From Myxococcus sp. CA023 (lineage in GTDB: Bacteria > Myxococcota > Myxococcia > Myxococcales > Myxococcaceae), in contig NZ_JAAEAH010000033.1 in NCBI RefSeq assembly GCF_010998615.1, positions 1 through 64,000 on the forward strand: a stretch of DNA of 64,000 bases, read 5' to 3'. Of this stretch, positions 63,858 to 64,000 are shown one piece after another (positions within the stretch are counted from its first letter, which is position 1; the number at the start of each line of letters is the position of its first letter). The position numbers and the translations under genes are program-made. The notes under the pieces were generated by a model, which did no database searches, was not told the origin of the DNA, and saw only the letters and a list, made by a program, of their open reading frames with translations.

Positions 63858-64000
63858 TGTCCACGTCCCTGGGGGCGGCGCAGGGCCAGCCAGGCGACGC
63901 CAGCCCGCCTGCCCTGCGAGCAGGACGCGCGCTGTCCCCGAATCCGGTGCATGCTGCGCGCACGACGCTGGGCCGCCGGTACGAGGCCCCTGGGCCCAGG
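63857..64000 (+). CDS. Possible start of a further gene, cut by the window end
   Basis: An ATG overlaps the TldE stop (TGATG) and opens a frame of 48 codons with no stop before the last base (MSTSLGAAQGQPGDASPPAL...). The overlap suggests translational coupling with the TldE-like gene. The visible part is low-complexity and I cannot recognise it. Confidence 0.4.
   Translation, partial: MSTSLGAAQGQPGDASPPALRAGRALSPNPVHAARTTLGRRYEAPGPR

Noticed and set aside
1..64000. Mobile elements, integrases, CRISPR repeats, tRNA genes
   Set aside because: No transposase motif, no regularly spaced short repeats and no tRNA-like cloverleaf was found on reading; the only long repeats are NRPS modules.

Overview
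The window is about 70% GC, densely coded and compositionally uniform. It looks like a chromosomal piece of a myxobacterium, most likely Myxococcus or a close relative. Reasons: strong GC bias at third codon positions, many lipoproteins, a large modular NRPS, a 56-residue peptide gene beside a Rieske oxygenase, and a pab operon lying beside accessory genes. I support 36 complete CDSs and one gene running off the right edge. No tRNA, rRNA, CRISPR array, insertion sequence, integrase or transcription regulator was seen. No gene-free stretch exceeds 300 bases; the longest is about 190 bp.

Region 1 (60-8700) is ordinary chromosome. It holds a YqaA/DedA-like membrane protein, a secreted endonuclease/exonuclease/phosphatase lipoprotein with a lamin-tail domain, an AI-2E-family transporter, DoxX, a ThrE-like exporter, a YqjD/DUF883-like protein, an RsuA-type pseudouridine synthase and a polytopic GT39-like protein.

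Region 2 (8722-11584, minus strand) is a tightly coupled pabB-pabA-pabC-type operon. A repeated GAACGTTC palindrome lies upstream of it. The synthase subunit has TrpE-like motifs.

Region 3 (11717-17422, minus strand) is a three-gene operon: a PD-(D/E)XK (DUF559/Vsr-like) nuclease protein, an unrecognised helical protein, and a 1157-residue protein with an N-terminal AAA-like ATPase and a C-terminal HerA/FtsK-like ATPase. It has the character of an undescribed anti-phage or DNA-processing system.

Region 4 (17614-55546) is a biosynthetic locus. The tailoring and transport side has an FAD monooxygenase, an SDR/epimerase, an acyltransferase, an ABC-2 exporter, two paralogous O-methyltransferases, a PLP aminotransferase and a desaturase. 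The assembly line is an AMP-binding/KR/carrier starter protein plus a 5604-residue five-module NRPS (C-A-T x5, then TE). Module 4 reads as Asn. The NRPS shares its apparent operon with an outer-membrane porin-like protein. Two FtsX-type permeases and a LolA-like periplasmic protein lie just beyond its 3' end, which suggests a dedicated envelope export route.

Region 5 (55688-64000) begins on the other side of an AT-rich divergent promoter region. It contains a 56-residue acidic peptide with a short hydrophobic C-terminus, a Rieske oxygenase, a diheme cytochrome c lipoprotein, a multiheme cytochrome lipoprotein, an unknown lipoprotein, and a divergent TldD/TldE protease pair. I consider this the best candidate for a new system: a RiPP-like precursor with an oxygenase, redox proteins and leader proteases.
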